Part shown: positions 58,801 to 64,000 of the stretch, piece after piece
Position numbering within the stretch: the first letter of the stretch is position 1
Layout of the letters: each line of letters begins with the position of its first letter
Assembly (NCBI GenBank): GCA_963971305.1
Contig: OZ020304.1
Location: 33,838,502-33,902,501, forward strand
Direction of reading: 5' to 3'
DNA: 64,000 nt
From: Arcuatula senhousia
Lineage: Eukaryota; Mollusca; Bivalvia; Mytilida; Mytilidae
Notes under the pieces: model-generated
The model's database searches: none
What the model was told of the DNA's origin: nothing
Seen by the model: only the letters and a program-made list of their open reading frames with translations
Made by a program: the position numbers and the translations under genes

Positions 58801-59689
58801 TTATTGCTGCTCTTTGATATATTTACAAAATGTACTTTATTATATGGCACCAATACTAACTAGGGTACTTAGAATCCTTTTCAATTTTCACTTTTAGTTA
58901 TTAAATAACAATGTTTTAATTTACTTTCAGATGGACGATAAAGCTGTACAATATGTAATGGCAATAAAGAAAATGTAATAATAAGAAACCTTTTATACAT
59001 TTGTATCATATACAGAACAATATGTTTAATTCATTTAGCAACATTTAAAGTCTAGTCATAATAAAAGCTGTTTTGCTTAAATGCCAAAATGCAATTAAAA
59101 AAGTCTAGGAAGAAAAAAAATCAAAAGAATGGTATACTGATAATGAAATAGCCTTTTAGAATTAACAGACTATACATTGACACAACTGCAAATGCATAAA
59201 TGACCTGTCTTCACGTAAAAGGCTTAAAAGTTAAATTATTGTCATTATGCCCTTGCAAAACAACCTTTGTGGGAAGTAAAGATCGTTTTTTTATTAAGAC
59301 AAATTCGGGAAATGAAAATTAGACAATAATAAAATCGAGAACTGAATGCCACAAAAACGTTAAATAACGTTCAAGTCTGAAAATTTTCTCATACTAACTG
59401 TCTTATAATTGGCTATTAGTTTATATAAAAAAGTTTTCGGTATCAGGGCTTGTGCTTTATCAACTTAAAAATTGAAACTTGTGTCCTATTTATGCTATTA
59501 ATGATTTAAAAGATCGAATGAATTGATATTTAAGTTATGTGCATTGAAAATTAAGAATGAATACTAGTATATCTGTTAATGATCCTAAAAAGTACTATTT
59601 ATTTATTTTGGTTGAAAAATGTAAGCGTATAGAAAATAAATATTCTGCAATATGTTGTTTTTATTGCTCATGTTGGTATAAGTAAATCA

Positions 59690-60060
59690 GTACCATTGAG
59701 GCAATCGAATGTCGTAAGTTCGGAAGGTCCAAGAGAAAGGCACAGATGTTGGTTTGACAGAGAGTTTTGTAATGTCATCCTTTCCGGATTTGACCAACAC
59801 TTAATCGATCTTTGGCAACGTGACGGGTGTGCTATAGCAAGCAGGAACTGCTTACTCTTCCGGAGCACCTTAGTTCACTCTCGTTTCGACTTGAGTTCGC
59901 GTTGCTGAATGCGGTTTTGTTGTTATGTGTGTGTGTGTGTTTTATGTTGTTATGTGGTTCGTTTTGTTGTGATGATTTTTTACATGTCTGCCGGTTTTGT
60001 CTTTGTCTTTACGGTTTTATGATACTGATTACCCCTTTGGTACACCTTTGGTTCTTCCAA
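59690..60060 (+). repeat. Penelope-like 3' tail copy with GT microsatellite
   Basis: GTGACGGGTGTGCTATAGCA, AGGAACTGCTTACTCTTCCG and ACTCTCGTTTCGACTTGAG closely match the relic's tail in reverse. A GT run lies at 59926-59940. Confidence 0.75.
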
Positions 60061-61885
60061 GAAAAAAATCAGTCGACACAAAATCACCAAAAAAACAAAT
60101 CACATGTAACATACCATAAAAAAACACACATTAGTACCCGGTCTGAAACGGAAATTTAAGACAAATTTATACCTAAAAAGTGTTCAGACCTGTATAGATA
60201 TTTAGATAGTGCTATGGAAAAGTGGCGTGTAGTCAATTTAGACGTATTCAGGTTATAATGTCTGAACAAGTGTGAATTGACTGCAAGGTTTCAGGTCTTA
60301 AAAGACAAGTCTCAATCAAATAGTTTGTTCAGATGTGTCTAGTTTTTGATGATCTTAAATGTCCCTTTTAGACAATTTTTAAAATACTAGACTTAGTGTG
60401 CATAGTATTGTTTATATTGGGTTGAAATTATACAACGCTTATTTTCATGTATTTTAGCAGTTGCAGCTGTGTTTCAGGATAAAACATTGCTTCAATGATA
60501 TTCGTTTTTTGGCTTACTAGTTGATTTACTGCGAAAGACCAGTAAAAGTAATAAAATTACTAGTTGTAAATACAAATTATTTGGTAATTTCTAACTTTCT
60601 TCTTCACATTTCTCACTTTAAAAGTGAAACTTCTCACTATCAAGTTGACATTCACATTTACAATGATGTGGAACAAATTTACCCGACACAGACCACAATC
60701 AAGCGACAAATCCGAAAAACCACAATGGACAACCGACAGCAACCTTCAACGAGGCCAATAGGCACTGCTCGCGGTTTTGCAACTGGCCAACGGTCCAAAC
60801 AAAATGCTTATAATTCAAATCCAGTCCTGAAATAGTCACAGATAGGCCCCTTTATAACTTTAAAGTTGATGATTTAAGTTTTAAGTAGACGTTTCGCACT
60901 TGTACGTTTACATACATGTCGTGTATAGGTCCAAGTTGAAATAAGTTGTAAGTTATTAAATTGGACTTTTAACTCGAAAGTGAAGTTTTCAACCATTAGG
61001 AAACAAATGAATTCCAATACACGCGCCAGATGAATCGAAGTGTCATGGTACCCCGGCGTTTCTAGTCTTTGAAATATTATATATAAAATGAATCGGTGAA
61101 ATATTGAAAAGCGTCATATTACGACAAACAAATGCATAGGTTCTATAAACGAGCTCATATTTGGAGAAAAAAAATGTAAAATGTAGTAAAATTAATTTGC
61201 TATCATAAACTTTTTTCTCTTTTGTTATCAATTTCTCAATATAATTGCATCTGCATTCATTAATTTCCAAGTACTGAAGGTAATGATTGGTCCGAGTAAT
61301 TTATTTCATGTTTCTGATTAATAACCATTATACATCCGACTCTATCTTTTATCTTTTCATTTGCTTTCTAATTTGGACGTCTTTGTCTATGATTTACGTC
61401 TTTCAAGCTTTTTTCTTTCGATTTCTTATTTGTAGCTATTTTATTTTCTTTGATTTCCAATAGTTTCTAATTAAACAAAAACAACGACTGTCCTCGTCCT
61501 GATCAAAAGAACGCTTTAAACTTTTATTAGCGATGGTATATAGATTGGGGAGAAAACATATCTTTCCTGTTAGATTGAAAAATGAGAATTTGCCTTGTAC
61601 TTTAAGACTCTTTGAGATAGTAAAAAAAAACATAAGCAATCTTTTCTTTCTGGACAACCGGACAACGGATAACTAGTCTATATATATTAGAGGTTTGATT
61701 TTGAAAAACCAGAGTACTACAAAAGTGGCAACCAATAAACTGATACCTTCTTAGAGACCGACCATTAAACTTGAAAAAACAAATCTGAAGCTGATGTGTG
61801 ATGATCGCAATTCGAACAACAATATTTTATTAACTTATAGTACATATTTTTCATATAAGTCATTTCGGATGTTTTCATTCATTTC
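60061..61885. other. No gene recognised
   Basis: Near 60596-60660, TTCTCACT and TCAAGTTGACATT motifs loosely recall the 21-bp minisatellite at 24.6 kb, and CTGCGAAAGACCAGTA recalls its left flank. The 104-codon frame at 60521-60835 has no domain. Confidence 0.5.
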
Positions 61886-61887
61886 AG

Positions 61888-62050
61888 TGGCGGAGCCAGG
61901 GGGGTTCCAGGGGTCGGACCCCCCCCCCTTTCCTCCGAAATTTTTAAATTTTTGTGTAGATTTTCAGCAAAATTGGTCTGGAACCCCCTCCTTTGGCCAC
62001 CAGCACCCAGTATGTGGACCCCCCCCTTTCGAAAATTTCTGGATCCGCCC
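61888..62050. mobile_element. Short dispersed element with GGCGGAGCC / GGATCCGCC ends
   Basis: It starts GTGGCGGAGCCAGGGGGG and ends TTCTGGATCCGCCC, with C-runs between. It is the best copy of the family also at 8801-8943 and 54180. Confidence 0.7.
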
Positions 62051-62054
62051 ATGC

Positions 62055-63162
62055 ATTTTTGTCCAAAATGACGTCGGCGTGTGACGGTTAAAACTATTTC
62101 ACTCTTTACTTGGATAACTGTTCCATACCCAAAAACCGTTTGCGCAGTAAGTCAAGCGCATTTTAAGATGGTTTGTCAATCATAATGAATGTAAGATTTG
62201 CTAGCATCACTATTTTCTGATGGTGCTAGAAGTTTTTTTTTGGGGGGGTTACAATTTTTATGTTTGGATTTTTTTGCTTAGATTGAAGAATGATTAGCTA
62301 GTGGCACCCAAAAGTGGAAATCTGACACTCCACAGTCATCCGAGATGCTTTAATGTAATCATCCTCTCTGTAAAGTCTATATATAACTTGATAAAACAGT
62401 TATTTAATGCCTTTTCATGGAGCAGTCAAACTATTATGCCTTCGGTGCAAGGAGCAACCTCTTATGAGCATCATTTGAATCATAACATTTGAAGATCGAC
62501 TTGAACACCCAAAAGTGTAGTGGAAAAAAAACGCACTCAAAACAAAATTATAAGATTCCAAAAACCATGGCCAGCATCGATGATTTCGACCGATGTTGTT
62601 TTTATTTAAATCTATAACCAGACATTCCAAAATTATACTGATTGAATAGTTATTGATTGACTTTGGCCTGTTTAATATTGTTTCGACAATTACACAGACA
62701 CTAACAAGTAAAGAAAACAACAATAGCGATGAACTAGTAACTGGTAATTGCAATAAGTAAGAACCACAATTCAGGCCGGACGAGCAACACTCGACATATT
62801 TCGACCTTATACTTCAGTGAGAGAAAGGTGAACATCTGTTATTATATGTACGGTTATGAGGGGGCGGACCATTTTGAAATCTGGGATTTCGAGACTGGCC
62901 AAATTAATGTTCGGAAGTTCGCGAAAAGGTTATGATGGGACAGTTATCACAATATGTCAAATCTTTAAAGGAAGTTAACAAACAATAGTTCGTTTGTTGG
63001 AGTGAAAACTGAAAGGCCATAGAGTCGGTCAGGTCCGATCGCGTCCGAAGAGAAAAACAATATCTACTTTTCGTTATCTCCAAATTCCCATAAAGCAAAT
63101 GTACTTCATATCATATACATCTTTATAGTATTCTGAAACCCTTGTTCTTGTTCAAATAAGAC
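62055..63162. other. No gene recognised
   Basis: Frames at 62301-62492 and 62415-62753 overlap in opposite directions and show no domain. Confidence 0.5.
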
Positions 63163-63172
63163 CCCCCCCCCC

Positions 63173-63223
<51 letters not shown>
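63163..63223 (+). repeat. C-run followed by a long A-run
   Basis: About a dozen C, then CT and about 49 A in succession. It could be a simple repeat or the A-tail of a decayed retroposon; assemblies often misjudge the length of such runs. Confidence 0.85.
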
Positions 63224-63224
<1 letters not shown>

Positions 63225-63827
63225 ACGAAATAATAAAGATAACACATTTTACAAAATTCTTTTAAGACACTTTTTGAAAAGGAATTCAATTCGTCAACAA
63301 AAAACTAGCTATGGGCGTTATCTTTGAACCCGTACCTGTGCTTATAAAGAGGAAAAAAAAATAACCATAACACCGTAGGAAATTCGTTAGCAGCTTTTGA
63401 AGTAAAAAAGTTGGAATGTAGATTTAATTGCATGGCATTCTTTGATACTTCAGATATTGGTGGTGAATTTATACTTAAAAAATGAGAAAAACGCAAAACG
63501 TCCAGAAGCAATCCTGGTCTCTGTAGTTTTCTGTTTTTGAATAATAAATAATCCGTTGTTTTATAATTTTTGTGAAATGTGCACTTATTTACAAGTCTAA
63601 TAATTATTTTGAATACTGAATGGTGCCAAAAATAGACCAGAAACGAGAAAAACAACAAATTTAATGATTGGTTTTTTTGATTTGTGAGAAACATGCAAAA
63701 ATATTTGAAATGGTCAAGCTTTAAAAAAACCAAGAAGGGCACTCAATACGTGTTTTTTTTTCAATAATTACAGTTGTAATTTTAACGTTATTTCTGGTTA
63801 GAGCTCACCAGGGAAAACAACTATAAA

Positions 63828-63985
63828 AGACTTAAGGTCAAAGTGTAAAATTCACTACATTTGTTAAAGTACCACACAAAATTTTACGTTATATTGCAAA
63901 AGACAGAACTAGGAAAGCTGTCCGACTTGAAATTACACATAACAGGCTGGACATCCAAGCTCATCGACTGGTTATAACTTCTAAA
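63828..63985 (+). other. Possible short coding remnant
   Basis: A frame without ATG, 52 codons to a TAG, reads in a protein-like way (KVPHKILRYIAKDRTRKAVR, then LEITHNRLDIQAH). No acceptor is clear and no family is recognised. It may be a last exon or transposon debris continuing beyond the edge. Confidence 0.2.
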
Positions 63986-64000
63986 TCGACATAGGGGACC

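Larger units (their letters stand above)
57526..58985 (+). other. 3'-UTR region with possible terminal non-coding exon
   Basis: Two polyadenylation routes are possible. ATTAAA lies at 57535-57540, just after the stop. Alternatively, a donor (AAAG-GTACAG, 57543) could splice to an acceptor TTTACTTTCAG ending at 58930, with AATAAA at 58963-58968. Choosing between them needs transcripts. Repeats at 57620-57735, 58000-58575 and 58637-58800 fall in the would-be intron. Confidence 0.4.

Noticed and set aside
1..64000. tRNA, rRNA, riboswitch or operon-type features
   Set aside because: I looked for clover-leaf B-box motifs and conserved rRNA blocks and saw none. Bacterial-style ribosome binding sites and operons do not apply to this intron-bearing DNA.

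Overview
The window is animal nuclear DNA, most probably from a bivalve mollusc and plausibly a mussel. It is AT-rich and gene-poor, its true exons are small with GT/AG borders and long introns, and most of the sequence is transposon debris. Pointers to a mollusc are a terminal exon of a fibrinogen-related protein, a Penelope-like reverse transcriptase relic whose 3' tail recurs several times, frequent ACATGTA-type motifs, and several short elements made of tandem arrays with hairpin ends. The species call is inference; no rRNA, mitochondrial or other marker gene is present.

Region 1 (1-5.85 kb) is the 3' half of a Ty3/gypsy-type LTR retrotransposon. An intact pol reading frame enters from the left edge (end of RT, RNase H, zinc-binding domain, D,D35E integrase) and ends in a PHD finger. 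After an AT-rich spacer there is a second intact frame of 472 codons with acidic repeats, a possible zinc site and a C-terminus that looks ubiquitin-like. A polypurine tract and a probable 3' LTR of about 1.3 kb follow.

Region 2 (5.85-35.5 kb) is mostly repeats: a tandem-array element (9.4-10.5 kb), a TA-flanked DNA transposon with a second element nested in it (12.3-14.9 kb), the fibrinogen-domain exon (15.16-15.42 kb), the Penelope-like relic on the minus strand (15.8-17.8 kb), several foldback elements, a 21-bp minisatellite, and a 3-kb element bounded by inverted tandem repeats (30.4-33.5 kb).

Region 3 (35.6-59 kb) holds the one host gene that can be followed from end to end. It is a plus-strand, four-coding-exon gene for a small secreted protein of 193 residues. 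The signal-peptide exon is at 35.73 kb; a 16.8-kb first intron full of repeats leads to exons at 52.6, 55.3 and 57.3 kb, with a possible 3'-UTR exon at 58.9 kb. The ten cysteines fall into two similar blocks. I do not recognise a named family.

Region 4 (59-64 kb) has fragments of the same repeat families, long homopolymers and no gene that I can support.
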